Below are positions 24,901-36,699 of a stretch of DNA of 64,000 nt, one piece after another. Numbering within the stretch: position 1 is the stretch's first letter; every line of letters begins with the position of its first letter. The stretch covers positions 4,278,001 to 4,342,000 of the forward strand of contig NC_026659.2 of the NCBI RefSeq assembly GCF_000004075.3, given 5' to 3'. Below the pieces are notes generated by a model. It saw only the letters and a list, made by a program, of their open reading frames with translations, was not told the origin of the DNA and made no database searches. The position numbers were made by a program, and so were the translations under genes. Source of the DNA: Cucumis sativus. Lineage: Eukaryota; Streptophyta; Magnoliopsida; Cucurbitales; Cucurbitaceae.

Positions 24901-27657
24901 AGGGGTCTTTTATGGCTTGATTGGTGTGTGATGTTACTCAGTTGGTCCACTTCTTTTAGTTGGGGTGTTTTGGTGGGCTGGTTTCTTTGTATGCCCCTGT
25001 ATTCTTTCATTTTATTCTCTATGCAAGTTCTTTCTATAAAAGAAAAATCAACGTCAACCTCAACAATAAATGATGTAAAGTCGCCACTACCATAAAAGGT
25101 GAACGTTGTTACTTACCAGACTGAACTGGCCTAGGAAAAATGGGCCATCTCCATATTTAGAAAGAGCAGACTCGATGTAGTCAAACGTAGCATCTGCAAA
25201 AAGATAAAGACATCATTCAACGTTTTCCTGTTAAAAACAACATGGAAGAGGAAGAAGCTGCCAATATCTTACCAGCTTCATTTCCATCTCCTTTAAATGA
25301 AGAAACCACAGATCCAGTGAAAGAATTCACGTAGTTTATCAACTCTTCAGCAAACTCTCTCTTTTCTGGCTCCTGTATATTCAGATTTAGGACGCTTCAA
25401 TGCTAATGGACATTTAATTCAAGCTGATGAGGCATCAAACAAAAAAGTTATTCGGGATACTTACATCAGGAAATAATGAAGGCCCTTCAAAATTGCTGTC
25501 AATATATTTAATTAAGTCAAGACTCTCTCCTTTGACTTCATTATTATGTTCAAGAGCTGGAACCTGCCCAAGTCAAAAACATCAAAGAGGAAATAGATAG
25601 CAGCTCAATTGTATTTAACAATGGACCTAGGTCCGCTTAGTGACCATTTTTCTTGTCTTTTCTTTTCTGTTTTTTCACCTGATGTTTTTGTCACTCACTT
25701 CTAGCTCAGTTTTTTTCTAAAATTGAAAACTCTCACTAGAGTAAGAGGAGCAAAGAAGAATGGAGGGAGGGAGAGAGACGCAATTGCCTCTTAAGTTTGT
25801 TTTAGATGCAAGAATGAATTCTTGTAAACGAATTATGGTTTAGAAGTTCTTTCTAATTTCCCCTTAAGTATATAAGTATATAAGTTTGAATGTAAAAATT
25901 TGCCCCTTCATGAAAAGGTCGAACTCCCCCATTACCACCATCAAAGTGACATAACTAGGCATCAAAATTCTTTATTCTTCACAGCAAATAAAACGTAATT
26001 GTTGTTATTTGACTACCATAAATACAATTCATATAGACAGAAAATCCTTACCTTGTTAGGTGGGTAAACTTTTTCCTTGTACCATGAAGGCCTATCTTGT
26101 AGATTTATGGGAACCAATTGTATCCTATTCTGCAAACCCTGCTCCAAAACAATACTATGATCTTAAAAAATGAATGTCAAGGAGAACAATATTGATGTCC
26201 AGAACATGTCAAAGGGAACAAACCTGATACGAAAAACAGAACAAAACAAAACTGCTTAAAATTGGTGGAAGTTATTTGGCAAGTGAGAGAAATAACCTTA
26301 CAGTTCCGAGTAATCCACACACGCTGTGCATAAGGGCATGTATAAGATATGTAAAGCCTACAATTGTTGAAGACAGATAGCAGAATTTTCAGCATCACAT
26401 AGGCATTCAAATGAAATATCGGCAGGTCGCTTGTATATATAACAAGGAATTTTCACATGATAGAGTGAATGTTAAGAATATATATGAATCAACTTATAAG
26501 TTTAGATTTGGTGATGCTTAAACACGTTTGTGTTTTTTTTGGAAAGGAGAGATGTAAAGCTATAGTGGTGAAATTGGGGGAACTTCTACACCAAGTCACA
26601 ACTGTAATAACTATAGCATCAAACAATCCACAAAAGGGGATCTCTTTTCCTTGAAAAAAATTCTTCTATTTCTTTCTTGCCATAAATACCATCAAAAGGT
26701 TGTATAAAACTTTCCCAAACATGTTATATGATATCGAGACATGATCTCCAGAGTTCGAAGCGCTACAATGTCATTTCATCTCCAATTGATGTTAACATTT
26801 ACTTGATGAGAATCAAATATGAGATTAACATTCGAGCAAGTGTTAGAATATTATATTTAACGAGGAAAATTGAACCAACCAACCTCGTTGTTCCATCGAA
26901 GATAGGAGGTGGCTCTGAAACTGAAGTGAGGGCTGGAGGAAGAACTTCCTGAAAAGCTCTTTCACACAAAACACAAAAAAGTGAAAATACAGAAAGAAAC
27001 TTTAAAACAAATCACTAATATAAATTCAACCTCCAACGAAATGTTTCTTTATCCAAACACACTGATATAAATTTAACCTAAATTTTTGCTTGTGTTATTC
27101 ATAAGTTTCAAGACATCGATATAAAAATTAAATCAGTAAGAACATTGAAATATCAAAATAGAAACTAAATGTAATTTCGCCAATTTCTTCTATAATCCGT
27201 CAAAACGATCATCGAACTCAAAATTGTACGTCGAAAAACTTTGCCACTGAATCCTAATCCTCGATTCCATCAAATTTCTTCCACCTTCCAACACTCAATT
27301 CCCATGCATCTATACTCGAAGAAATCCAAATTTGAAAGATACTAGAAATAACCTAAACTTTAAACACGCTAGTTCCTTCTCGCATAAAGAATTTCATTAC
27401 AAGTATAACAACTCCATTTTCGCGTACAGCGAGCAAAGAAAGAAAGGGAAGAAGGTAACATACTGAGCAGCCATTTTCACAGCAATTAGAGCTCTAGCTC
27501 TTCTTCCAGGTGGTTGTTTTTGAAGTTTGAGAGGAGAAGGAATGATGCTGGAGAAGCTGAATCTGGTGGTTGAAGAGAGAATACAATAAGCAGAGATATC
27601 CGAGGAAGACGATGAGTAGGAGAAACCGATGGTGCTGCCCAGTGTCGAAGTTGCCAT
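21965..27657 (-). CDS. GSTL: Lambda-class glutathione transferase, probably plastid-targeted
   Basis: Nine exons: 27464-27657, 26884-26958, 26297-26357, 26052-26138, 25465-25563, 25273-25372, 25117-25193, 22677-22784 and 21965-22186, for about 340 residues. The GSTL core is intact: the thioredoxin-like domain has catalytic Cys97 in YTCPYAQRVW, followed by GESLDLIKYIDSNF and the helical domain with FFLGQFSLVDIAYAPFIERF. Lambda GSTs act as glutathione-dependent thiol transferases/reductases, for example regenerating flavonols from glutathione conjugates. The Ser-rich first 60 residues look like a transit peptide; Met62 (MAAQ) could start a cytosolic form. The exon 2 acceptor (26958) was chosen to keep frame. 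The C terminus is uncertain: after YKKRFL, where relatives stop, the frame runs about 45 more residues to a stop at 21965; a donor-like GTAATT at that point would allow another ending. Intron 7 carries a LINE with a nested solo LTR. Confidence 0.9.
23518..25044 (+). mobile_element. 5'-truncated LINE (non-LTR retrotransposon) fragment in a GSTL intron
   Basis: Broken frames encode the C-terminal part of a plant LINE ORF2. They include AKWLWCFSLEPDSLWNR, LPIGYCFVGDGKDTYF, HTEMVDVASLLSLIEGCSFR and VRFFIWKLLLSRVNTVDKLV. The last belongs to the zf-RVT region found after reverse transcriptase. Frameshifts and stops show that it is dead. The insertion is flanked by a 20-bp direct repeat with one mismatch (23498-23517 and 25045-25064, AAATCAAC.TCAACCTCAAC), the expected target-site duplication. 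It lies opposite in direction to the host gene. A solo LTR (24203-24516) interrupts it. Confidence 0.85.
24203..24516. mobile_element. Solo LTR nested in the LINE fragment
   Basis: The 314-bp segment starts TGTAAGGATCC and ends GGATCCTAACA, i.e. TG...CA with short inverted termini. The flanking 5 bases are TGCTC (24198-24202) and TGTTC (24517-24521), a one-mismatch 5-bp target duplication. A TATAAATAG box lies near 24311. Removing the segment rejoins the LINE zf-RVT frame (RRD before, FWNPNP-like after). No second LTR or internal coding region is present. Confidence 0.8.
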
Positions 27658-27662
27658 GATCA

Positions 27663-27686
27663 TCAAATAAATTGGATTAAGCACAT
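27663..27686 (-). promoter_or_regulatory. Seven-codon uORF whose stop overlaps an ATG of the GSTL gene
   Basis: On the minus strand an ATG at 27686 opens a 7-codon frame ending TGA at 27665-27663. The A of this TGA is the first base of an in-frame ATG (TGATG), two codons upstream of the chosen GSTL start at 27657. The arrangement would permit termination-reinitiation if it lies in the transcript. No transcript evidence is available here. Confidence 0.4.
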
Positions 27687-30075
27687 AATACTAAAATAAA
27701 AAACACGAGCTTCACATACGAGTGTAACCAATGGTCCGAATTTTCCCTTTTTCAGACCCTTCCCTATGGGTAAAGGCCATTTTTTTTTTTTCAAATGTGT
27801 TATAATAAATGGTGGTGCGGGAATTTGAATATGAAATCTCTTGTCCACACGAACATACAGGTTATATTGGCACACGAACATATATGTTATATTGGCTTAA
27901 AGGCCACTTTTACATGACAAAAGAGAAAATTGCAAATGACAAAAATATTAGAATAAAAATAGTTCATATGGAAAAATTAGTGATATTAAACGGCTATCAA
28001 AACGGTGATTATAGAGTTGTGGAAGAGTCATGAAAGTCATCATTTTTAAATTTACTATTTTTGTAAATTTAAAAAATGTTGTGATATGGATCCTATTAGT
28101 CTTTATGTGAAGTCACCACCCACTTGTCATTTTACTACCTATAAACAGAGATATTGATAGATCTTGAAAGGAACCAGACAGGGAAAAATCCAAAAGTTTA
28201 GAAAACAATGAGCTTTTGAAAAATTTTATAATTTCATATTTTGTTACTTTGATTTTAGGTTTAAATTCGATTTTGGTCCATAAATTTTGTACCCGGTTCT
28301 AGGTCCCTAAACTTTTTTAAAAATTTAATCCTTAAAATTTTAAAAAGAAGTCTCCACTGTATTAACTTTCTAACAAAATTGTGAGATGAGCTTTTATTTT
28401 TTTATGACTCAAATAAGATAATCACTTTTAATAATCTAGAGTTTTAATTTTTTTTAATTAAAGGAAGTTAAATAAATGTTTTATCGAATAACTCAAACAG
28501 TCAATGTCTTCTAGATTTTGATCGTCGTAATTTTGGTGCTTTATCGTTATACTTCACTTTTTCAACCCATAAATTTTGTAATGCCTCAAGTTTGGGATAT
28601 TTTATGATTCATTGAGGTGTTTCTTTTATCTTCCTCCCAATTATTTCTTAAATTATTTTTTTTGTTTTATGATACATTGTATGAATATTTGTTTACAATT
28701 TCATACGTTTCTTTAAAACAATTGCTGTACTTTATTTTTTATAGTTTATTTTACACTATCATAGATGTTAAACACCAATATATCAATTCTATTTTATTTT
28801 TTTATTCTATCCAATATTGTTAGTTTTATTTGCTTTAATATTTCAATTTAAAACATAAATAAATAAACAAAGAGCAGAAAGGGAGGAGGAGATGCAATAC
28901 AAAAAACAAAATTAATTTTTAATCAATTTATTTAATTCAAATGTGTTAATTATATTTCTAGGTTGACATAAAAGATTTTTACAATAAATTAGCAAGATTT
29001 CTTTTTGTTATTTATCAATTTAATTAATAGATGAAACTATGTTCTAAATATAAAATAAATAAATATTAAAGATTTCGGTTAACGAAAATCTAACATTACT
29101 AACTAAACTTAAGTTTTTCAAAAGAAGTTCGTGACCAAAACAAATACTTTTAAAAGTTGAAGAAAGTTTATGGACTAAAAGGATTTTAACCTTTCTTTTA
29201 TTTTAAATATATTATATTCTCTCCAAATTACATTTTGGTTGGGTTAATTTCACAACACACAATCGTTTCCTCCGGTAGGTTCTAAAGTATTCATGGTTCT
29301 TAACATTAATGGTAGCAATTATTCATCATATGGGCACTTGATAATGCATTTGAATGAATCTTGAAGAAACAATAAAATAATAAAATACAAAGATTCACCA
29401 TATTCATGAAGTAAATTGAAAACGGCTTCCTGATTTTGAACGAGTAAATATTACAATTTTGAATGAAAAGAAAATTTCTACTAAATTACAAAGAGCAAAC
29501 TCATTAAATTATAGAGACCAAACAAGAACTAACCCATAATCAAGACAAACTAATTTTAATATTTTTTTTCCTTTGGTAAAATAAGACTACAAATTCACTT
29601 AAATTATTATTTCCACACAATATATGGTTTTCCATCAGACACTACATTTTTTACAATAAACTCAAACAAACCAGATCAAAGTTCTTTTTTTTTTTAATAA
29701 ACTTCAACATCCCCCAACCTTCCAACTAGTTGAACTTTTTTCTAAAACAAATACTTGGGAGACAAATTTAAGATATTGAAAACTCCTCTCGTCAATATTA
29801 TCTATCTCTCTAATACTATTGACAAAAATGTCAATATGGAGACTTCTTAGAGAATAAGAGTGCTACACAATGTAAAAGGAAAACACAAAATGAAAGAAGG
29901 AAAAAGAAAGAAAAAAATGAAAAGGTAAATGGGAAAAGAAAAGGGTCATGGTTTTCCAAATCTTTCCTCTTTTGAACACAAAAAAGGGAATAATTTTGCA
30001 ACACAAATGAGAAAAAAATGGAGGTAGGTGGATGTAAAAAGCACAAGAGATGAGATGATGCTAAAGCTTCACAAA
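27687..30075. other. Intergenic region between GSTL and PP2C
   Basis: AT-rich spacer with no supportable gene. It has a 25-bp tandem duplication (27846-27895), one copy of a dispersed AAATTTACTATTTTTGTAAA repeat (about 27915-28110) and otherwise unremarkable sequence. The right end should contain the PP2C 3' UTR. Confidence 0.6.
27846..27895. repeat. 25-bp tandem duplication
   Basis: Two adjacent 25-bp units begin ACACGAACATA and end GTTATATTGGC, differing at only a few central bases. Confidence 0.7.
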
Positions 30076-33000
30076 CTATGATCTAGCGAGGATACCAGAA
30101 CCTCCTCTGATTGAAAGCATTGGTCCGTAGCTTGGACTGCGACTAATCAGATGCGAATCGAGGAACAAAACTATCACAGTGATGTCGTCGTGGAAATGCC
30201 TTCTTACCCCGCGGTCAATCTTCTTCAAGTCTGTGTATCTCATCTCTCTTTTTTTGGCAGCTCCATGAAGAGCGGCTTTAACGAGTTTCCTTGCAACCCC
30301 CTGCACATCAGACATGCAAATGGCATAAGTTTTTTTCTTTTTGACTTGCAATTTTATGTCTAATAATAGGTCCGTAAATTTTTTTAAATACTAGATAGAT
30401 CAAGAACGTATTAGACACAGAATTCCATAATCAATAGATACAAAAATGAAATTATGAAAGTTTAGTAACCTGTTCACTTTTTGAAATCATAGTTTGTAAC
30501 GAAAACAAAAGGGAGAATCAGTAAGCAGATTGCAAGAAGAAAGTCAAAAGGAAGCGCATCAAATTGTGCATCCTCCCAAGACTCCAGCAATTGGTAAGAC
30601 ATACTGCTTCCATAGCTTGCCAATGGCAAGAAATCCTTCCCACATATACCTCTAAGCAAACAATCGAGCCTAGCAAAGATAGAACAAAGGAAAAAAAGTT
30701 AAGCAGAAATCATACATTGCGTGGACAACTATGGACGATGTCGACAGCTTCCTGATTGCTTATATACTCCCAAAGACCATCTGAAGCAAATATAAGAAAC
30801 TGATCCTCTGGATACAGTTTCTGCACGACAATAGCAGGCTCAGCTTTAAGTATTGGCTTGTGGAATGGTTCTGGTAATCTGAACTTTGGCAAAAGAGGCT
30901 CTCGGTTGAACTCTGTTTTCTTCAGATAAGCATCACCAAGGGATCTTGAGACCTACACATCAACAGCTACATCATCAGAGTGAGACTTCTTAGTTCATAA
31001 CTAATAGTTCATTTGGGATGAAAATATTTCCATCCTTCTTATTTCATACTTCAGAGTGATACTATTTATTTGCTTTTCTTTTTCTTTTTTACAAGAACAA
31101 CTTTCATTGAGAAAAAAAAATGAAAGAACACACGTACACGCAAAACACCTCCAGCTATACAAGAGATTGTGCCTATAGAATAATTACAAAAAAAACCTTC
31201 TAAATAAAAGCCCACTGGAAAACACGAAAGCATACAAGGGACCATAATTCCCTAGGATCCCTCTCAGTACCCCTAAAACACCCTACTATTCTGTTCAGCC
31301 CACAAAACCCATAAAACTGCACATACATGAGCAATTGTTTGGATACAAGTGATTTTTTATTTTATTTTCTCTTCCTATCAAAGAAAAGGCATTGAGAACA
31401 AACCTGTATAACACCCTTCACACGCCACACCTTGTGCTTTAGCACCACGATCTGTGGATCATTGGGATGCAACGAGTGCAACTCCTCTCTCACAGATTCA
31501 ATACTAGCATTGTGCTCAGATGACAATTGGATGGCTTTAACCTCTTTATGAGTTCTTTCAAATCTTCCCAACACCACTCTAGAATCTCCAGCATTTGCAA
31601 TATATAGTAATCCACAACATATTATGCCTACCAAACAGCATGAACCAACCGAAGCAATTTGAGGCTTAATAAGCCATTGTTTCTTTACAAGAGACAAAAA
31701 TTCCTCTTCCGTCTCCAAGAACGCTTTGTTAATAATTTCAGCAGATACTCCCTGATTTTCTGGAATAAATTCTGCATCATGAAAAGCTGTCAAGTGTAAA
31801 CATTCCAATTAGCTATATAATGAAAATTGGTAGGAGATCCATAAGCACTCACAAAGTCACAACCAAACTCAAGGAAAGTTTCCTTCATCGTTTACTTCGG
31901 GCTTCAAATTAGACTAATTTCGGTAACAATCTAGAAAGTTTATGTACATGAACATACTATCCAATCCCAACTATTTCTACATGGCAATGAAAGGAGGATA
32001 TCGAATTCTTTTAAAGTTAAGATAATGTACTTTCTTTGAGAGCAGCATTGCAGATTCTCAAAACTTTCGACAAGTAACTAAATTTGCAATTGAAAGAATA
32101 ATGTCATTTTCCTCTAAATCAGCATATGCAAATTCAGTATATTGATGAAGGCCCTACTTCAACCAGAATGCAGAGGTCCACAAATCATCTTGTTCTATTC
32201 TTTCATTTTCACATAAAAGACTAACACAATGCACAGGACGCAATGGTTCTTCTCAGACATGCGCGACTCAAGGACAGAAAACATCCATTTCCACTTTATG
32301 GTTTATATTAGGCAATCTCAAGTCCTTCGGCTAAGACAATCAAACTCGTCTCTAATCCATTTGTAAGCCAATCTCAATTCCTTCAGCTAAGACAATCAAA
32401 CTCATGCCTAATCCATGTGTAAGCCAACGTCTAGTAATATATAAATTTTGATGGGAAACAAAAGCCATTTAATCGGTTGATGAAGTAGAATACAAAAGAA
32501 AATCCTAATTGTGAAATAGTTACTGAAGACAACTTCATTATGGAAAGAGGGTAGATAATAAGCTGAAATTACAAAAAAGTGGAGATAGTTTACTTGACGA
32601 TAAACCAACATTAATGTCTGATTCTCAGGATTGGGATCCATTAACCTTGACTAAAAAGAAGGAAAAGAAGTGATAGTTGGGGATGCATTTAGGCTGACTT
32701 TTGCAAGGGTAAAAAGTGCATGTGATGTAACCAATTAAAAGCACATTTCAAAATTCGTATAAACTTTGGTTAGATAGAAGCCAAGGCAATTCTAAAAGAA
32801 AAATAGTTTGGGTGTTTTTTGGGCTATCATCTGTCTTTATGCACCCAACCAAAATTTCCAATCATAACTTGTCAAGTGGCAAATTATGCTTTTTCCTTTT
32901 TTATAAATATTTTAATATTTTTTTTATGAGTAGTAAAAAGGGATGCACAAAAATGGGTGATGGGGATACACCCCATGTATTACCCATTCTACAAATTTTA

Positions 33001-33434
33001 AAACATAAGTGTTCCTAGAGAAATCACATGATGTGCACACAAAAAGCATGAACTACTTCCAATAGAAACAAATACAGAGGTATTCAGCATAAGTAAATGT
33101 AGGACTTACTCTTCATATTATTGAAAAGGCGATCATTTATGAATTGTGCAGCTTCTGGTCCTCCGTGGCCATCATAAATTCCAACGAACGTCCCAACCGG
33201 ACCCGATTCGTATGAGCTCAGAGGCCCTGACTCAAGTTGGCTACGATCTTCCAACAAATTATTTGCCTGAATAACTGCCATTGAGAAATCACCATTAATA
33301 TGGCGGCCAGAATCCTTGTACCACAACAGCCCGTCAACCCGACCACTTGCATCCCCATCTCTGCTGGAATTTTCGCCTTCGACTAACGGTTTCCAGCAAG
33401 GTGATACAATCTTCATAAAAGTTTCAGATACCAT
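30076..33434 (-). CDS. Protein phosphatase 2C, clade D type
   Basis: Four exons (33110-33434, 31404-31771, 30716-30952, 30076-30300) give 384 residues, the usual size of plant clade-D PP2Cs. Metal-binding and catalytic motifs are all present: [15 protein letters not shown] with Asp88, [11 protein letters not shown] (about 168-178), FASDGLWEY with Asp289 and [14 protein letters not shown] with Asp348/Asp349. The N-terminal [16 protein letters not shown] block and the C-terminal [10 protein letters not shown] stretch also fit clade D. Family members dephosphorylate Ser/Thr targets, among them plasma-membrane H+-ATPase (antagonised by SAUR proteins) and immune kinases; which target this one has cannot be read from sequence. 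A 5' UTR intron is likely (acceptor at about 33469, donor near 33812). Intron 2 contains a LINE 3' fragment and intron 1 a tandem duplication. The closest Arabidopsis relative is probably At3g55050. Confidence 0.95.
31080..31335 (-). mobile_element. LINE 3'-end fragment in PP2C intron 2
   Basis: Read on the minus strand, broken frames show [18 protein letters not shown] and a Phe-rich end, followed by an A-rich tail (TTGTAAAAAAGAAAAAGAAAAG). These are the end of the same plant LINE class as at 23518-25044, where the family consensus has VFRGxERDP. It is short and inactive. Confidence 0.6.
32310..32425. repeat. Tandem duplication of about 57 bp in PP2C intron 1
   Basis: Two adjacent copies run from GCAATCTCAAGTCCTTCGG or CCAATCTCAATTCCTTCAG through CTAAGACAATCAAACTC and CTAATCCAT to TGTAAGC. 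The copies differ at several scattered bases. Confidence 0.75.
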
Positions 33435-33437
33435 CCC

Positions 33438-33443
33438 TCACAT
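33438..33443 (-). promoter_or_regulatory. Start-stop element (ATGTGA) upstream of the PP2C start
   Basis: On the minus strand ATG (33443-33441) is followed directly by TGA (33440-33438), then GGG and the PP2C ATG at 33434, all in one frame. It lies downstream of a likely 5' UTR acceptor at about 33469, so it should be in the mRNA. Minimal AUG-stop elements can stall ribosomes in plants; that role is inferred here. Confidence 0.5.
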
Positions 33444-33948
33444 ATTCTCACCCAAATGATCCAGAATCTAAAACCATTCTTCAATCGGACAAGAAGGATA
33501 GTATTAAAACTTTGCTTGATTTCGTTCACAAATATAGGAATCGAAATAACAAGTTTCAGATGTCAGAAAACCATTGATCAAAGCAGGCACCATTAATGTT
33601 TCAACGAAAAGACATTGAGTTTCTTGATGGCTATACGTAGAACTGCAAACACAACAGCAACAATAAGTTCAAAATCGATACATACAAACATATATACAAT
33701 AAATCGCATCAATAATCAAAATGTTATCGCCATCTTTACAAAATTGAACCTAGAAAGAACAAAGAATATGATGATACCAACAACAAGTAAAACAAGTTGA
33801 TATTATGAACCTTGAGCACAGATTGCCGAGAGATCTTGCAGGACCCTTTTCTGCAAAAATGCTCAATTATAGATTGAGAAACGCATTATATGATGAAATT
33901 AGAAAAACAAAAACAAAAAAAGGGAATCGAGTAAAAAGAATTTCGGGT

Positions 33949-33979
33949 GTTCTGACAGAAGAAAAAAAACTGTCAGAAC
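33949..33979. repeat. 10-bp perfect stem inverted repeat
   Basis: GTTCTGACAG and CTGTCAGAAC flank an 11-base purine loop. It lies upstream of the PP2C 5' UTR. The strand of any transcript and its function are unknown. Confidence 0.5.
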
Positions 33980-34096
33980 GTTGAAACGAGTAGATCTGGA
34001 AAGAGAGAATTCCTGCAAGTTTAATTGGCCCTCCTCCTCCTCAAGGTTCCTTCCTTTTCTTTTCTATTTTTTTTTAAATTTTTTTATTTTATTTTT

Positions 34097-34121
34097 CTGT
34101 TTCTTTGAGCCAAAGAAACAG
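34097..34121. repeat. 11-bp perfect hairpin
   Basis: CTGTTTCTTTG, then AGC, then CAAAGAAACAG forms a perfect 11-bp stem with a 3-base loop, next to T-rich sequence in the PP2C upstream region. No function can be assigned. Confidence 0.5.
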
Positions 34122-35660
34122 ATGGATCACTCTCCAACACCAGAATCCCTCGGATTGGGAACAATTTAAGAAACGAAGAAAAAAAAATAAAGCCCACGCT
34201 TTCGAAAGGCTCTTCCTGGCTTACTAAATTTGGCATTCTTCAGTTATGGTTTTCTAATTTATTGCTCGGACTCATTGACTTTGACCTTTAACGAACCCGC
34301 CATTGTAGGCTACTTCTGCTCATCTTCTTTCCTAATTGGCAAAAAAGGGGTAGCATCAAAAACCCTAAAAATTATATATGAATTGAAGAAATTACCAAAA
34401 GGAAAAAGGAAAAATTCTTCCAGATCACTTTCTCGAGAAACTGAGAGGGTGAATTTTCCGGGAAAGTGAAAGAGAGAGAGAGATTGAAATGCAAAAGATC
34501 AACCCTTCGAATTCAAACGTAGAAGAATCAAGAAAGCTGAATCGTTTGTGTTCTCTTTGGTGGTAGTGAATTGAACCCTTGATTCATTCGGAAAGCCATT
34601 GATCTGACACCAACATTTGGCATTCGAATATTCAGAAATTCCATTTCGCATATTGTCTTCCATTTTCAACTGCTTACTTTTTGGTGCACTTCTCCAACGG
34701 GCGTTCGTTTCCACATGAACGACGTGTCTGTGAAATCCACCTATTCGACAGTGATACTCCACTTTCGTATAAGTCATCTTGGAAAGATACTTTGTTGATC
34801 AATCACGTTTGTCAGGTCGGTATATGAAATAAGTTGGTTTAGTTTTAAACAAACTTGTAAATGAAAATATTTTGTTAGAAAGGTTAGGATAGAAAGTGAG
34901 GTTAACATGGCTGGTTTATTATCGTTGGTGCAAAATAAAAGTGAGTGCTAAGTCATTTCTTTGTCTGCCTATCAAATTTGGCTACAAGTTGTCCACTAAA
35001 TTCGACACGAAAACTAAGGATATAGATGAAGTTGCACTTAATATTGTTTTTCTTTTGAACATATTAGGTTTATTGGTAGTAGTGGTGTTCGAATAATCCA
35101 AACTATCCAACAAAAAATATAATGATCGAGTTGGGTTAGATTGCTTATTGAATTGAGTCACATTTCTTCCTAGAGGTCTTAGACAAAAAAGATGATTTGT
35201 CGTGGATATGTCCATTCTAGATTGACATGGATGAATTTGTAAACTTTTATATTTTTCTTTTTAAATTGTGATGTAACTTTGTATTGAATATCTTAAATAT
35301 TTAGTATTTTATATTTGATTCAACAAGATTTTAGTTATTAGTCTTATCTATTTAAAATTAAAAAGAAAATATAAGTCATAACTTAAAAGCCAAACTCAAT
35401 CCAAAGTGAATTTAAGGTTTGGATGAGAGATTTTATTTATATCATTTGGTTGCTAATCCAACAAAACAGAAACACCCAAACCCAACCCATCACCTCTAGA
35501 TAGTTGTAAAGCATAATTGTAATTTTGTCACCAATATTGTTTTTGGTTTTGATCCCCACCCCACCAAAAGATTTCTATTGGGGAGACTTGTTGGATCTCG
35601 GAGTATTTAGGGTGAGTGCTTCTCTAAAACCTAATTCCAATTTTATGGACTAAATGGGGC

Positions 35661-35732
35661 TTTTTACACATATAACCAAAATAAATAGATTTGGGGGGTT
35701 TTTTACACATATAACCAAAATAAATAGATTTG
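35661..35732. repeat. 33-bp direct duplication
   Basis: A 33-bp unit beginning TTTTTACACATATAACC and ending AAATAGATTTG occurs at 35661-35693 and again, without mismatch, at 35700-35732, separated by six bases. Confidence 0.85.
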
Positions 35733-36674
35733 ATTGTTCAATCATTTAAACTTTTCTTTCTTTTTTTAAATTGATTATAATCGTTTACAAAAGTTTGACC
35801 TAATTTGATGCACTTTGTAATATCAAATTTGAAAACAATTCAAATGACCTAACAAAACAAACCGACACTAGTTATGTGATAAAACTTTAAGCGCATGTTT
35901 GGTAGACAATTTGAAACAAGGGATTAAAAAAACAGTGTTTGTATTAAATTTTGATATATTTTATGTTAAAGTTTTTTTTTTTGTATGATAACTATTTTGT
36001 AATATCATATATTATACTATATGTTATACAATACATATATAAATTTGTCTGAAAATGGTTGATTTTGTAATATGAAATACTATATTTATAGATAGTTTAT
36101 ATATTCTAAGATATTAATATATTTTTAAATTTTGAATTTGAAATATAGATAGATAAAAAACATAAAAAGTTTATTTCATAAAACCACTCAATATGAGCAC
36201 ATCAACCAGCCGACCTACCAAACACGTATTCATTGAAATCGAAAAATTTTAAAAATCAAAATTAACCACAAAATAACACTTTTGTTCTCTTAATTCATTT
36301 GCAAAATTGTGAATTTTGATAGTTTTTAAAGGGTACAAATTTTCATTGATGATTAATCCAAAAAGACGAGAAAAAATGAGAAATTTTGAAAAGATTATTC
36401 ATCTTTCTTATTATTATTAATAAAAAAAATTAAAAATTGAAAAATTGACGGACACCGTAAAACAAATTAACTAAAGCACAAAGTTTGTTGTATGATTGGT
36501 AAATATTTTCTGTCAAATGATTTATTTTTTACGAATTTTCTATTATTGCTATTATTATTATATTATACTCTTCGTCTTCACAATAATTTAAAAAAAGAAA
36601 ATGTCCTTCGCAACCAATAAAAAAATGAAACTTTCAGTTCCATTTCGATTCCTTTAAATTTGAGGGGAAAAGAA

Positions 36675-36689
36675 ATGGTGTGGTTGTGA
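36675..36689 (+). promoter_or_regulatory. Four-codon uORF upstream of the amidase start
   Basis: ATG GTG TGG TTG TGA (36675-36689) ends 10 bases before the main ATG at 36700. Whether it lies in the mRNA depends on the transcription start, which cannot be seen. Confidence 0.4.
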
Positions 36690-36699
36690 TCAAACTGAG

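Larger units (their letters stand above)
33980..36674. other. Intergenic region between divergent PP2C and amidase genes
   Basis: No supportable gene. The left part is the PP2C promoter/5' UTR side and includes the 34097-34121 hairpin. A 33-bp direct duplication lies at 35661-35732. The rest is AT-rich. The short open frames at 34230-34777 and 34896-35215 have no recognisable domain. Confidence 0.6.

Noticed and set aside
27809..28033. Plus-strand frame of 74 codons upstream of GSTL
   Set aside because: It spans a tandem duplication and a dispersed repeat; no domain.
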